From the NCBI GenBank assembly GCA_025966135.1, contig JAOPVP010000052.1:1-42486 (forward strand): a DNA stretch of 42,486 nt. The letters run 5' to 3'. The notes below the pieces were generated by a model. It did no database searches, had not been told where the DNA came from, and worked only from the letters and a program-made list of their open reading frames with translations. The position numbers were made by a program, and so were the translations under genes. This document shows positions 7,719 to 16,354 of this stretch, piece after piece. This DNA comes from Frankiales bacterium (GTDB lineage Bacteria > Actinomycetota > Actinomycetes > Mycobacteriales > SCTD01). How positions within the stretch are numbered: the stretch's first letter is position 1; each line of letters begins with the position of its first letter.

Positions 7719-8372
7719 ATGCTCGACGTGCTGACCGTCCTCGTGGTGCTCGCCGTGCTCGCCCTGCTGTTCGTGGCGGCCGCCGTCGCCACGCACGAGG
7801 GGGACATCCTGCGGGACGCGCCCGCTGATGCCCCGGACCTGGCCTTGCCTTCTGGCCACTTGCAGCCCGAAGACCTGGCGGAGGTGCGCTTCGGCATGGC
7901 CGTCCGCGGCTACCGGATGAGCGAGGTGGACGAGGTCCTCGACCGCCTGGTCGAGGAGCTGGAGGCGCGCGACAGCCGCATCGCCCGGCTCGAGGACGCC
8001 CTGGTCGACGTGGTCGAACCCGCACTCGCAGCGCTCGAGCAGGTGGCAGCTCCCCCGCCCGCGCCGGTGGCGGAGGCCGACGACGACTTCTTCCCCGAGC
8101 TCCACCTGCCGGAGCCGGCCCCGGTGAACCTCCCCGACGCGACCACCGAGGAGGACCCGGCCGCACAGGAGTCCGTTGCCGAGGCGGTCGTCCAGGACAC
8201 TGGGCCCTTCCCGGATCCCGAACCGATGCCGAAGCCGGATCCGGAGCCCTTCCCCGAGCCACAGCCGGAGCCGTTCCCGGACCCTGAGCCCTTCCCGGAT
8301 CCGGAACCGCTGCCCGGCTCGGACCCGCCTGAGGTCCCCGAGCCGCGTGCTCAGCGGGTCGAAGGGCCGTGA
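7719..8372 (+). CDS. DivIVA-domain membrane protein with proline-rich tail
   Basis: The product has 217 residues. One N-terminal membrane segment (about 3-22) is followed by a short DivIVA-type motif (VRFGMAVRGYRMSEVDEVLDRL, about 56-78) and a brief coiled coil (to about 100). The C-terminal half is a low-complexity tail of repeated PDPEPFPEP-like units. Actinobacterial proteins of this type (Rv1209-like) sit near LOG-family and folP genes and are thought to relate to cell-pole or wall organisation; no folP is present here. The start lies 21 bp after the LOG gene, and the stop overlaps the next gene (GTGA). Confidence 0.78.
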   Translation: MLDVLTVLVVLAVLALLFVAAAVATHEGDILRDAPADAPDLALPSGHLQPEDLAEVRFGMAVRGYRMSEVDEVLDRLVEELEARDSRIARLEDALVDVVEPALAALEQVAAPPPAPVAEADDDFFPELHLPEPAPVNLPDATTEEDPAAQESVAEAVVQDTGPFPDPEPMPKPDPEPFPEPQPEPFPDPEPFPDPEPLPGSDPPEVPEPRAQRVEGP

Positions 8373-8833
8373 GACTGCACCACATGGGTGCGCGGCTCGA
8401 GCGCACCGTCGACGTCGAGGCCTCCGTCGAGCAGACCTGGGCCGGGGCCACCGACTGGGCCCGTCAAGGCGAGTGGTTGCTGGGCACGAGCGTCCGTCCG
8501 ACGGTGCAGAACGGTCAGGGCGTCGGCGCCGTGATCGAGGCGTTCACCGGCCTGGGGCGGTGGGGGGTCCTCGACACGATGACGATCACGCGGTGGGAAC
8601 CGCCGTACCGCTGTCGGGTGCAGCACACCGGGCGGGTGGTCCGGGGGACCGGTGAGTTCGAGGTGCGTGGGCGAGGCGAGGGGCGCAGCACGTTCGTCTG
8701 GCGGGAGGACCTCGACCTGCCCCTCGGTGCCCTCGGCCGGCTCGGCTGGCCGCTGGTCCGCCCGCTGTTCGCGGCCGGTCTGCGGGTCTCGTTGCGGACG
8801 TTCGGCCGCTGGGTCGAGGCCGGCCGCGCGTGA
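8369..8833 (+). CDS. SRPBCC (START/Bet v1-like) family protein
   Basis: The product has 154 residues with the helix-grip pattern: RTVDVEASVEQTWAGATDW near the N-terminus, VGAVIEAFTGLGRWGVLDTMTITRWEPPYR in the middle and a long C-terminal helix (LFAAGLRVSLRTFGRWVEAG). Such proteins bind hydrophobic ligands in a cavity; the ligand is unknown. GTG at 8369 overlaps the DivIVA-like gene's stop; an ATG at 8384 is an alternative. It is the last gene of the plus-strand run and is followed by palindrome family A copy 2. Confidence 0.82.
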   Translation: MRLHHMGARLERTVDVEASVEQTWAGATDWARQGEWLLGTSVRPTVQNGQGVGAVIEAFTGLGRWGVLDTMTITRWEPPYRCRVQHTGRVVRGTGEFEVRGRGEGRSTFVWREDLDLPLGALGRLGWPLVRPLFAAGLRVSLRTFGRWVEAGRA

Positions 8834-8849
8834 GCGGCCCACGCGCGGA

Positions 8850-8895
8850 TTTGCGGAAGTTTCACCGGGCCAGAACCCGGTGGAACTTCCGCAAA
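8850..8895. repeat. Long palindrome, family A copy 2
   Basis: A 20-bp stem (8850-8869 with 8876-8895, one G-T wobble) surrounds a 6-nt loop. The outer arm TTTGCGGAAG matches the palindrome at 3598-3639. It sits between two convergent genes and can act as a bidirectional terminator. Confidence 0.75.
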
Positions 8896-8932
8896 GGTCG
8901 CGCAGGGGGCTGAGCAGTCGCCGCACGGTGAT

Positions 8933-9721
8933 TCAGCGGCCCGTGAACACCGGCGGCTGCTTGGCGAGGAAGGACCGCACCGCGTTCTGGTGGTCCGCCG
9001 TAGCCCCCGCGCGGGCCTGGAGCTCGTCCTCCTTGGCCAGCGCCTCGACGAAGCTGCTGTCGGCCCCGTGAGCCAGCGACTCCTTGAGGCACGCGTACGC
9101 CACGGTCGGGCCGGCGGCCAGGCGCGTCGCCAGCTCGGTCGCCGCTGGGAGCACCTGCTCGGGCGGGACGACCATGTTGAGCATCCCCATCTCCAGCGCC
9201 TGCTCGGCCGTGAACGGCTCCGCGAGCAGCAGCAGCGCCGCGGCCCGGCCGGCGCCGACCAGCCGTGGGAGCGTCCAGGACAGGCCCGAGTCGGCGGTGA
9301 GGCCGATCCCGGCGAAGGCCGTGGTGTACCGAGACCCGGCGGCCCCGATCCGCAGGTCCAGCGCGCAGGCGATCCCCAGCCCGGCACCGGCTGCGGTCCC
9401 GTTGACAGCGGCGATCGTGGGGAACGGCAGCGACGCGAGGGCGGTCACCAGCGGGTTGTAGTGCTCCGCCACCGTGGACAGCGGCGCCGGATCCCCGGCC
9501 TCGAGCAGCGCGGCGTGCTCCCGCAGGTCCTGCCCGACGCAGAACGCCCGCCCCGTCCCGGTCAGCACCAGCGCCCGCACCTGCGGGTCGGCGGCGACGG
9601 AGGCCACGGCTTCGTTGAGCGCCACCTTGGCCTCGACCGTCAGGGAGTTCATGCCGTCGGGACGGTTCAGGGTGATGGTGGCGACCGCGCCGGTGACATC
9701 GAGCAGGACGGAGTCAGACAT
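8933..9721 (-). CDS. Enoyl-CoA hydratase/isomerase, PaaG-like
   Basis: The product has 262 residues with a complete crotonase fold: RPDGMNSLT near residue 20, the oxyanion segment GTGRAFCVGQDLRE, GTAAGAGLGIACALDLRI, and GIGLTADSGLSWTLPRLVG. The last segment has Asp where classical hydratases have a catalytic Glu, as in PaaG-type ring 1,2-epoxyphenylacetyl-CoA isomerases. The start overlaps the 3' end of paaX by 8 bp. With PaaX adjacent, a role in phenylacetate or related aromatic/acyl-CoA breakdown is likely, but no other paa catabolic genes are in the window, so the substrate is inferred. Confidence 0.85.
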   Translation of the reverse strand: MSDSVLLDVTGAVATITLNRPDGMNSLTVEAKVALNEAVASVAADPQVRALVLTGTGRAFCVGQDLREHAALLEAGDPAPLSTVAEHYNPLVTALASLPFPTIAAVNGTAAGAGLGIACALDLRIGAAGSRYTTAFAGIGLTADSGLSWTLPRLVGAGRAAALLLLAEPFTAEQALEMGMLNMVVPPEQVLPAATELATRLAAGPTVAYACLKESLAHGADSSFVEALAKEDELQARAGATADHQNAVRSFLAKQPPVFTGR

Positions 9722-10523
9722 GGCGGATCTCCAAGCAGGTCAGGACGAAGCGGCGGGCTGCAGGCAGGAGCCTCGCAGCCTCCTCGTGGAACCACACGGC
9801 CGCCCCGACGCCCGGCCAGCCCGGCGGCAGCAGGGTCGTCGGCAGGGCCGGATCGACGAACAGGAACTTGCGCCACGCGTGCACCAGCACGCTGCGTGCC
9901 GCGAAGGCCCCTTCGTCGGTCCCGGTGTCGGCCTCGTCCAAGGCGAGCCGGGCCGCGTCGAGGAAGCGCGTGTACGAGCAGGCCAGCGACTCGAGGTCCC
10001 ACGCCCGCGCGATCAGCGCCCGCGCGTCACCGTCGTGCAGCGCCACGAACCGCTCGGCCCGCGCGTCGGCCTCGGCCAGTGCGGCGTCGAGCTCCGGTGC
10101 GGGCCGCGGAGAGATCCACGTCGACCCGCCGAGTGCGCCGTACCCGAAGTAGCTGAGCTGGGCGTGCAGTCGCTGGCGGGCCGCCCGGCCCTCCGGCGGC
10201 GTCACGACCAGCAGGTGCCAGTTGCCGTCCCAGTCCCGTGCGGCCGTCCGGTAGACCCGCTCGGCGGCATCGTCGAGGCGCCGCAGCGCCCGCGGCGTGA
10301 GCGCATACCCAGGACCGGACTGCATCCGTACGGCGGTCAGCCAGCCTTGTCGGACCATGCGGGAGACGGCCGTGCGAACCGCGGGGGCCTGGACTCCCAG
10401 TGGGGCCATGAGCCGCACCAGGGCGGCCACGGGTGCCTGCCCGCGGGACGCGGACGGGTCGGCCACCGGCAGGCGGCGCAGGTGATCGCCGTACAGGTCG
10501 AACAGCGCCGAACGGGCGTCCAC
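9714..10523 (-). CDS. paaX: PaaX-family transcriptional repressor
   Basis: The product has 269 residues. The N-terminal winged helix (ARSALFDLYGDHLRR, then VQAPAVRTAVSRMVRQGWL) is followed by the central PaaX domain with RDWDGNWHLLVVTPPE and FGYGALGGSTWISPR, and a C-terminal helical domain (ARSVLVHAWRKFLFVDPALP). PaaX proteins repress phenylacetate genes and release DNA on binding phenylacetyl-CoA. GTG at 10523 is chosen because a perfect AAGGAGG (minus strand, 10531-10537) stands 7 nt upstream; the frame stays open further upstream without similarity. It is coupled to the crotonase gene behind it. Confidence 0.88.
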   Translation of the reverse strand: MDARSALFDLYGDHLRRLPVADPSASRGQAPVAALVRLMAPLGVQAPAVRTAVSRMVRQGWLTAVRMQSGPGYALTPRALRRLDDAAERVYRTAARDWDGNWHLLVVTPPEGRAARQRLHAQLSYFGYGALGGSTWISPRPAPELDAALAEADARAERFVALHDGDARALIARAWDLESLACSYTRFLDAARLALDEADTGTDEGAFAARSVLVHAWRKFLFVDPALPTTLLPPGWPGVGAAVWFHEEAARLLPAARRFVLTCLEIRHV

Positions 10524-10686
10524 GCAAGCACCTCCTTGCTTCGACCCTTCCAGAAAAGCAGGCTCTTGGCGCCACCGATTTCGACGCCGAGCGGCTGATG
10601 CAGGAGAATGATCGGAACACCGGCGGCGCGAGGGTTCCTGCGCCGCTGCTTCGACACCCGAGCACCAGACTGATGGAGGTACGGCG

Positions 10687-10854
10687 ATGGCGGCCATGAA
10701 GCCGCGCACGGGCGACGGCCCACTCGAGGTCACCAAGGAAGGTCGCGGCATCGTCATGCGGGTCCCGCTGGAGGGTGGCGGGCGCCTCGTCGTCGAGCTC
10801 AACGCCGAGGAGGCCACCAGCCTCGGTGACGCGCTCAAGGCTGTCGTCTCCTAG
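10687..10854 (+). CDS. DUF3117 family small protein
   Basis: The product has 55 residues: starts MAAMKPRTGDGPLEVTKEGR and ends with GRLVVELNAEEATSLGDAL. This is the highly conserved actinobacterial DUF3117 protein (Rv1211-like), of unknown function. A GGAGG site (10675-10679) lies 7 nt before the ATG, confirming the start. The stop is 5 bp before the pepA start, so the two are very likely co-transcribed. The 163-bp gap to divergent paaX must hold both promoters; I see no convincing -35/-10 pair in it. Confidence 0.93.
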   Translation: MAAMKPRTGDGPLEVTKEGRGIVMRVPLEGGGRLVVELNAEEATSLGDALKAVVS

Positions 10855-10859
10855 CCGCC

Positions 10860-12326
10860 ATGGCATCGCTCCCCACCTTGCGCCTGTCAGGGACCGTTCC
10901 GGCCGCCGCCGTGCTCGCTGTGCCGACCCGACCGGGGGAGCCGACGGAGCTCGTCGGCGTGGTCCCCGTAGAGGTCACCGGCCTGCTCGCACGCGAGAAG
11001 GCCAAGGGCGAGCCGGGAGAGCTGGTCGTCGCGCCGGCCGTCGGTGAGCAGCGAGTCTTCCTGCTCGGCACCGGCGACGCGTCGGCCGCCGCCATGCGCA
11101 AGGCGGGGGCGGCGATCGCCCGACGCGCCAAGGGGTCCGCGTCCCTGGCGCTCGACCTGCGGGCACTGGAGCTCAGCCCCGAAGGCACGCAGGGCCTGGC
11201 CGACGGGCTGCTGCTGGGGTCCTACGGCTTCACGCTCAAGGAGTCCGCGGAACCGCGCACCCTGCAGGACATCACCGTCGTGGTGCGCCAGGTGAAGGCC
11301 CTCACGGTGGCGCTCGACCGCGCCGTCGCCGTGGCCAAGGCCACCGCCGTGGCACGCGATCTGGTGAACACCCCTCCGCGCGAGAAGACCCCGGTCTGGC
11401 TGGCCGCGCAGGCCAAGACGCTGCTCAAGGGCCTCACGGTGCGGGTGCGTGACGACCGGGAGCTGCGTGCCGAGGGCTGGGGTGGCGTCATCGCGGTCGG
11501 CATGGGCTCCAGCCGACCGCCGCGGGTCGTCGAGGCCACCTACGACGGCGGGGGCAGCCGGCACGTCGTCCTGGTGGGCAAGGGCATCACCTTCGACACC
11601 GGCGGCATCTCCATCAAGCCCAACGACAGCATGGTCACGATGAAGATGGACATGGGTGGCGCGGCGGCCGTGCTGGCCACCCTGCGTGCGGTGGCCGACC
11701 TGAAGCTGCCCATCAAGGTGACCGCGCTCGCCTGCATCGCCGAGAACATGCCGAGCGGCCACGCGCAGCGCCCCTCCGACGTGATCCGCCAGTACGGCGG
11801 TACCACCGTCGAGGTCCTGAACACCGATGCCGAGGGCCGCCTGGTGCTGGCCGACGGCATCGCCTATGCCGATCAGGTCCTGGCCGCCGACGTCATCGTC
11901 GACGTCGCCACCCTCACCGGCGCCATGCCTGTCGCCCTGGGGAAGAAGATCGCCGGGCTGTTCACCAACGACGACGCTCTGGCCGGTCAGCTCGAGGGGG
12001 CCGCCGAGAGGTCCGGCGAGCGGCTGTGGCGGATGCCGCTCGTGGAGGACTACCGGGTCGCCCTCGACTCCACCACTGCGGACCTGCGCAACATCGGTGA
12101 GCCCAAGCTCAAGCTGCAGGGCGGCTCGATCACGGCGGCGCTGTTCCTGCGCGAGTTCGCCGGCGGCCGGCCCTGGGCCCACCTCGACATCGCCGGCCCG
12201 GCCTGGTCGGGCGGCGAGGACGACGAGCTCACCAAGGGCGGGACGGGCTACGGCGTGCGCCTGCTCGTGACCTGGCTCGAGGAGCTGGCATCACGGCCGG
12301 TGCGGAAGGCGCGCCAGTCCGCCTGA
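10860..12326 (+). CDS. pepA: Leucyl aminopeptidase (M17 family)
   Basis: The product has 488 residues, the usual length. The C-terminal catalytic domain holds the dizinc and bicarbonate-site motifs: VGKGITFDTGG (metal Lys and Asp), MKMDMGGAAA, and the family signature NTDAEGRL (321-328). The N-terminal regulatory domain (1-165) is more divergent. It releases N-terminal residues such as leucine from peptides in the cytoplasm. The gene follows DUF3117 by 5 bp and ends before a palindrome and a strong bidirectional terminator that separate it from katA. Confidence 0.95.
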   Translation: MASLPTLRLSGTVPAAAVLAVPTRPGEPTELVGVVPVEVTGLLAREKAKGEPGELVVAPAVGEQRVFLLGTGDASAAAMRKAGAAIARRAKGSASLALDLRALELSPEGTQGLADGLLLGSYGFTLKESAEPRTLQDITVVVRQVKALTVALDRAVAVAKATAVARDLVNTPPREKTPVWLAAQAKTLLKGLTVRVRDDRELRAEGWGGVIAVGMGSSRPPRVVEATYDGGGSRHVVLVGKGITFDTGGISIKPNDSMVTMKMDMGGAAAVLATLRAVADLKLPIKVTALACIAENMPSGHAQRPSDVIRQYGGTTVEVLNTDAEGRLVLADGIAYADQVLAADVIVDVATLTGAMPVALGKKIAGLFTNDDALAGQLEGAAERSGERLWRMPLVEDYRVALDSTTADLRNIGEPKLKLQGGSITAALFLREFAGGRPWAHLDIAGPAWSGGEDDELTKGGTGYGVRLLVTWLEELASRPVRKARQSA

Positions 12327-12361
12327 CGTGGCGAGGCGCACGCAGCCGTCACGTCCCCGGC

Positions 12362-12413
12362 CGAGTTGTCAGCACGACCTGGACCTGGGTGCCCACCACC
12401 TGCTGACAACTCG
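12362..12413. repeat. Long palindrome, family B (GAGTTGTCAGCA type)
   Basis: Perfect 13-bp arms (12362-12374 and 12401-12413) are separated by 26 nt. Outer GTCCCC/GGGGAC segments suggest an extended but gapped inverted repeat. It follows pepA and precedes a separate hairpin terminator, so termination alone does not explain it. Confidence 0.7.
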
Positions 12414-12434
12414 CCAGCCGAGGGGCGGGGACGC

Positions 12435-12476
12435 CGAAGGGGCCCGCCTCCCGGGAGCGGGAGGCGGGCCCCTTCG
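12435..12476. terminator. Bidirectional terminator between pepA and katA
   Basis: A perfect 19-bp GC-rich stem (12435-12453 with 12458-12476) has a 4-nt GGGA loop. It lies between convergent genes, 15 bp from the katA stop codon. Confidence 0.88.
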
Positions 12477-12490
12477 AAGGCGTCGGCTGG

Positions 12491-14080
12491 TTAGTGCTTG
12501 CCGGCGTTCGGGCGGCCGTGGTCGGCCCAGTAGTTGTCGACCTCCTCGACGGCCTTGCGGGCGTCGTCGAGGTCGATGCCCAGGCCCTTGCCCACGCGGG
12601 TGCCCCAGTCCTCGTCGCAGCGCAGGAAGTGACCGACCATGCGCTTCTTGATGACCTCGGAGGCGTCGCCGAGGGCGCCGAGGAGGTTGCTGACCAGCTC
12701 GACGCGGCCGGCCTCGTCGAGCTCGGTGCGGTAGCGGTTACCGGGCTGCGCGTAGTTGTTCTCGCGGTCGATGACCTGCTGCACTTTGCGGGCGGTGTAC
12801 TCCGGCTCGTACGCCGCGCCGGCCGGAGCTGCTTCCGGAAGCGCGGTGCCGTTGGAGTTCGGCTCGTAGTTGACGTGCGCGTCGGTGTGCCCGTCGACGT
12901 AGTAGGCCATCTGGCCGCCACGCTGGTTGGTACTGACCGTCACCGACGGCAGCGGCTGGTTGACCGGCAGCTGCAGGTAGTTCGGGCCGACGCGGTAGCG
13001 CTGGGTGTCGCTGTAGCTGAACGTGCGACCGATGAGCATCTTGTCGTCGGAGAAGTCGAGGCCGTCGACGAGCACGCCGGTCCCGAACGCGATCTGCTCG
13101 TTCTCGGCGAAGAAGTCCGTGACGTTGCGGTTCAGCGTCATGGTCCCGATGTGGTGGAACGGGAACTGCTCCTTCGGCCACACCTTGGTGTCGTCGAGCG
13201 GGTCGAAGTCGAGCTCCGGGTGGGCGTCGTCGCTCATGATCTGGACCTGCAGGTCCCACTGCGGGAAGTTGCCGGCCTCGATGGCCTCATAGGTGGCCTT
13301 CGACGCGTGGCCGAGCTCGGTGGCCTGGATGGCGTCCGCCTCGGACTGCGTGAGGCCGACGTCACCCTGCTTGCTGACCCACTGGTACTTCACGAGGACG
13401 GCCTTGCCGTCGGCGTTCACCATCTTGTAGGTGTTCACGCCCGCGCCGTCCATGTGCATGTAGTCCTTCGGGATCCCCTTGTCGGAGAACAGGAAGGAGA
13501 TCATGTGCAGCGCCTCGGGCGTCATCGAGATGAAATCGAAGATGCGCTTGCCCTCCTGCCGGTTCGTGACCGGGTCAGCCTTGAAGGCGTGCACGACGTC
13601 CGGGAACTTCATGGCGTCGCGGATGAAGAAGACCTTGAAGTTGTTGCCGACGAGGTCCCAGTTGCCGTCCTCCGTGCGGAACTTCGTCGCGAAGCCGCGG
13701 GGGTCGCGCAGCGTCTCGGAGGAGTCACGGCCGTGGATGACCGTGGAGAACCGGACGCTGACCGGCGTGGTCTTGCCCGCCTCCTGGAAGAGCTTGGCCC
13801 GGGTGTAGGTGGAGGCCGGCTCATCGCCGATCTTGCCGGTGGCGACGAACTCGCCGTGGGCCGTGAAACCGCGGGCGTGCACGACGCGCTCCGGGATCCG
13901 CTCGCGGTCGAAGTGGCTGATCTTCTCGAGGAAGTGGTAGTTCTCGAGCGTTGCCGGGCCGCGGGAGCCAATCGTCTTCTGGCTCTGGTTGTTGGCGACG
14001 GGATGCCCCTGGCGGGTCGTCAGGGAGCCGGGAGTGCCGTCCGTACCGGGGCGGCGGACGTCGGGGAACACATCGGTCAT
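12491..14080 (-). CDS. katA: Monofunctional haem catalase
   Basis: The product has 529 residues and converts hydrogen peroxide to water and oxygen. Catalytic His68 lies in [12 protein letters not shown], the active-site Asn in [14 protein letters not shown], and the proximal haem tyrosine in R-T-F-S-Y-S-D-T. The length fits small-subunit catalases with a short C-terminal extension. ATG at 14080 is chosen because GGAGG (minus strand, 14086-14090) precedes it and the N-terminus then aligns with the family. It lies 31 bp downstream of furA on the same strand, so peroxide-dependent control by FurA is expected. Confidence 0.95.
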   Translation of the reverse strand: MTDVFPDVRRPGTDGTPGSLTTRQGHPVANNQSQKTIGSRGPATLENYHFLEKISHFDRERIPERVVHARGFTAHGEFVATGKIGDEPASTYTRAKLFQEAGKTTPVSVRFSTVIHGRDSSETLRDPRGFATKFRTEDGNWDLVGNNFKVFFIRDAMKFPDVVHAFKADPVTNRQEGKRIFDFISMTPEALHMISFLFSDKGIPKDYMHMDGAGVNTYKMVNADGKAVLVKYQWVSKQGDVGLTQSEADAIQATELGHASKATYEAIEAGNFPQWDLQVQIMSDDAHPELDFDPLDDTKVWPKEQFPFHHIGTMTLNRNVTDFFAENEQIAFGTGVLVDGLDFSDDKMLIGRTFSYSDTQRYRVGPNYLQLPVNQPLPSVTVSTNQRGGQMAYYVDGHTDAHVNYEPNSNGTALPEAAPAGAAYEPEYTARKVQQVIDRENNYAQPGNRYRTELDEAGRVELVSNLLGALGDASEVIKKRMVGHFLRCDEDWGTRVGKGLGIDLDDARKAVEEVDNYWADHGRPNAGKH

Positions 14081-14111
14081 GCAGGCCTCCAAGAGCCTTA
14101 GAGGGACAGGG

Positions 14112-14537
14112 TCAGGGTCGTGCTTGTTCTTGACAGGCGGGGCAGAAGCCCCAGTAGGTGACTTCCGCCTCATCGATCGAGAAGCCGTGGGTGTCCGACG
14201 CCTCCAGGCAGGGGGTGGCGTTGACGGCGCAGTCCACGTCGCCCGTGGTCCCGCAGGACCGGCAGACGACGTGGTGGTGGTTGTCCCCGGTCCGGGTCTC
14301 GTAACGAGCCGGCGAACCGGCCGGCTCGATCCGGCGGAGCAGACCTTGCTCTGTCAGGACCCGGAGCGCGTCGTAGACGCCCTGCGTGGAGACCTTGCCG
14401 AGGCGGGTGCGGACCAGGCCCTCGACGCTGTCGGCGTCGCTGTGAGGGGCGGCGGCGACGGCGTCGTAGACAGCGAGCCGCGGAGCCGTGACCCGCAAAC
14501 CTGCTGCGCGCAGACGCGAGGCGACGTCGAGGACCAC
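14112..14537 (-). CDS. furA: Fur-family peroxide-responsive repressor (FurA/CatR/PerR type)
   Basis: The product has 141 residues. The N-terminal winged helix includes [13 protein letters not shown] and [20 protein letters not shown]. The metal region has a His run (87-89) and two Cys pairs, C92/C95 and C132/C135, which form the structural zinc site of Fur/PerR proteins. Its position directly before katA matches furA-kat pairs in Streptomyces and mycobacteria. The GTG start is 7 nt from a TAGGTT -10 box, so the mRNA is probably leaderless. Iron/peroxide sensing is inferred from context and family. Confidence 0.9.
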   Translation of the reverse strand: MVLDVASRLRAAGLRVTAPRLAVYDAVAAAPHSDADSVEGLVRTRLGKVSTQGVYDALRVLTEQGLLRRIEPAGSPARYETRTGDNHHHVVCRSCGTTGDVDCAVNATPCLEASDTHGFSIDEAEVTYWGFCPACQEQARP

Positions 14538-14544
14538 ATCACTG

Positions 14545-14572
14545 AACCTAGTGCTTATCTGGAATGAGTCAA
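14545..14572 (-). promoter_or_regulatory. Candidate furA-katA promoter
   Basis: On the minus strand TTGACT (14567-14572) and TAGGTT (14545-14550) are spaced by 16 nt. The start site would fall at the furA GTG. The AT-rich spacer (CATTCCAGATAAGCAC) is where a FurA operator would be expected. The -35 overlaps the stop codon of the upstream methyltransferase. Confidence 0.65.
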
Positions 14573-15195
14573 GTCACGACGGCGGCGAGCAGACCGGCCC
14601 CCACCGGCAGCAGGGTCGGGGTCAGCCGCTCCTCGTCCCGGACGCGCTTGGCGAGCTCGCGCAGGGCCACGGTCTCGCTGTCACGGGCCGACGGGTCGGC
14701 GACGCGACCGTCCCCGAGCGCCCCGGCGAAGACGACCATGCCGCCTGGCCGCAGCAACCGCAGCGCCGCGGCCAGGTAATCGCTGTTCTCCGACCGCAGC
14801 GCGTCGCAGAAGACCAGGTCGTACGCGCCGTCCGACAGCCGCGGGAGCACCTCGAGCGCCCGCCCGGCGATCAGCCGGACGCGCCCGGAGCCGTAGCCCG
14901 CTTCGATCAGGGACTGCTTGGCCAGCCGTTGGTGCTCGGTCTCGGGGTCGACCGTGGTGAGGATCCCGTCGGGGCGCATTCCGCGCAGAAGCCATAAGGC
15001 GGATACGCCCGCGCCGGTCCCCAGCTCCACGACCGCCTTGGCCGCACCCGCGGCGGCGAGCAGCCGCAGCAGCGACCCGGTGACCGCGTCGACGCACGGG
15101 ACGCCGACCTCGGCGGCGCGGGAGCGAGCCGCCGTGAGTGCGGCGTCCTCGGGAAACCACGAGTCCAGCCAGCCACTGAGCTCAGCACCGTCCAT
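14569..15195 (-). CDS. SAM-dependent O-methyltransferase (Rv1220c-like)
   Basis: The product has 208 residues. It is a class I methyltransferase of the caffeoyl-CoA/catechol O-methyltransferase family: motif [20 protein letters not shown], then [30 protein letters not shown] and [12 protein letters not shown]. The acceptor substrate is unknown. Position divergent from sigE is the same as Rv1220c-sigE in mycobacteria, which supports the assignment. The 106-bp gap to sigE carries a SigE-type promoter on the other strand. Confidence 0.85.
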   Translation of the reverse strand: MDGAELSGWLDSWFPEDAALTAARSRAAEVGVPCVDAVTGSLLRLLAAAGAAKAVVELGTGAGVSALWLLRGMRPDGILTTVDPETEHQRLAKQSLIEAGYGSGRVRLIAGRALEVLPRLSDGAYDLVFCDALRSENSDYLAAALRLLRPGGMVVFAGALGDGRVADPSARDSETVALRELAKRVRDEERLTPTLLPVGAGLLAAVVT

Positions 15196-15224
15196 GTGCC
15201 GAAACCTACTGCGGCGCGGGAACC

Positions 15225-15251
15225 GGGAACGCGTCCGCCCTGAGAGGCGTT
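15225..15251 (+). promoter_or_regulatory. SigE-type (ECF) autoregulatory promoter candidate
   Basis: GGGAAC (15225-15230) is separated by 17 nt from CGTT (15248-15251), matching the mycobacterial SigE pattern GGGAAC-N-CGTT. It lies 50 bp before the sigE ATG. A second overlapping GGGAAC at 15218-15223 gives an alternative -35. Confidence 0.65.
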
Positions 15252-15301
15252 GTCATGCTCTAACACAGGTAGTTCCCAGGATATGGAGGCACACTCCCCC
15301 C

Positions 15302-15859
15302 ATGAGCACGGTGGAGCAGGCCCTGGATACGTGGACGCCCCCTACCTGGGACGAGGTCGTCCGCGACCACTCGGCCCGGGTCTACCGCCTGGCGTACCGC
15401 CTGACCGGCAACCGGCACGACGCCGAGGACCTCACGCAGGAGGTCTTCGTTCGGGTGTTCCGGTCGCTGTCGAGCTACACCCCCGGCACGTTCGAGGGCT
15501 GGCTTCACCGCATCACGACCAACCTGTTCCTGGACATGGTCCGGCGCAAGGCCCGGATCCGCTTCGACGCGCTCCCTGACGACGCCGAGCGCATCCCGGG
15601 GCGGGAGCTCAGCCCCCAGCAGGCCTACGACGACGCCCACTTCGACGGCGACGTGCAGGCCGCGCTGGACGCGCTGCCACCGGACTTCCGGGCCGCTGTC
15701 GTGCTCTGCGACCTCGAGGGCCTGTCGTACGACGAGATCGCCGCCACCCTTGGCATCAAGATCGGCACCGTGCGCAGCCGCATCCATCGCGGCCGCTCCC
15801 AGCTGCGCGCGGCCCTGTCCCATCGGGCCCCCGCGTTCCCGTCGGCAGCCCTGGCATGA
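15302..15859 (+). CDS. sigE: ECF RNA polymerase sigma factor, SigE-like
   Basis: The product has 185 residues. Region 2 (about 21-85) contains [29 protein letters not shown] and [20 protein letters not shown]; region 4 (about 115-165) contains [23 protein letters not shown] and [16 protein letters not shown]. It is shorter at the N-terminus than mycobacterial SigE. Envelope-stress function is inferred from the neighbours: a coupled zinc anti-sigma factor, an RseB-like protein, HtrA and TatB follow on the same strand, and the methyltransferase is divergent. A promoter resembling its own consensus lies upstream. ATG at 15302 is chosen; its GGAGG is rather far (about 13 nt). Confidence 0.92.
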   Translation: MSTVEQALDTWTPPTWDEVVRDHSARVYRLAYRLTGNRHDAEDLTQEVFVRVFRSLSSYTPGTFEGWLHRITTNLFLDMVRRKARIRFDALPDDAERIPGRELSPQQAYDDAHFDGDVQAALDALPPDFRAAVVLCDLEGLSYDEIAATLGIKIGTVRSRIHRGRSQLRAALSHRAPAFPSAALA

Positions 15860-16347
15860 GCGCACACCTCGGTCACGCGGCGACCGCGTTCGTCGACGGC
15901 GAGCTCGACGACGGCAGGCGTGACGAGGTTCTGGGCCACCTGGCCCACTGCATGTCCTGCCGGTCTGAGGTCGAGGTCCTGCGCCGCCTCAAGCTCGTGC
16001 TGCGCACCGACGCACCGGAGGTCCCCACCGACCTCACGGCCCGCTTGATCGCTGCCACGGTCCTGGTGCGGCCGGCGTCACCCGGACCGGCCGGTCGTCG
16101 TCGACCGCACGTCAGGCGCAGGTCGACAGGGCACGGCCGGCTTCGCCGTACAGCTGTGAGCGGGGCCTTGGTGGCGCTGGGCCTGGGCGGTGCGCTGAGC
16201 CTGGCCGGACCGCCTGCTCGCGGGCCGGTCGCGCCGGTCGACCCCACGAGTGCCGGCTTCCTCCTGGAGCACTCAGCGACGTCCCATGAGGTCCCCTTCA
16301 CCGAACCGGACGTCGTCCCCGCGTCCTCCTCGAGGTCCTCGCGATGA
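15856..16347 (+). CDS. rseA: Zinc-binding anti-sigma factor (RseA-like)
   Basis: The product has 163 residues. The N-terminal anti-sigma domain has the ZAS motif H-x3-C-x2-C (His28, Cys32, Cys35) in [14 protein letters not shown]. An Arg-rich linker leads to a probable single membrane segment (about 98-118), then a short extracytoplasmic Ser/Pro-rich tail. It would hold SigE inactive at the membrane until proteolysis. ATG overlaps the sigE stop (ATGA), as expected for sigma/anti-sigma pairs. The predicted membrane segment is only moderately hydrophobic, so a soluble form cannot be excluded. Confidence 0.87.
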   Translation: MSAHLGHAATAFVDGELDDGRRDEVLGHLAHCMSCRSEVEVLRRLKLVLRTDAPEVPTDLTARLIAATVLVRPASPGPAGRRRPHVRRRSTGHGRLRRTAVSGALVALGLGGALSLAGPPARGPVAPVDPTSAGFLLEHSATSHEVPFTEPDVVPASSSRSSR

Positions 16348-16354
16348 TCGTGCG

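Noticed and set aside
8933..10523. Complete phenylacetate degradation cluster
   Set aside because: Only PaaX and one crotonase are present; no ring epoxidase, ligase or thiolase genes are seen.
12494..14101. Long plus-strand ORF (535 codons) opposite the catalase gene
   Set aside because: Exactly antisense to katA, which is certain; the product is a low-complexity Val/Asp/Arg/Leu-rich shadow.
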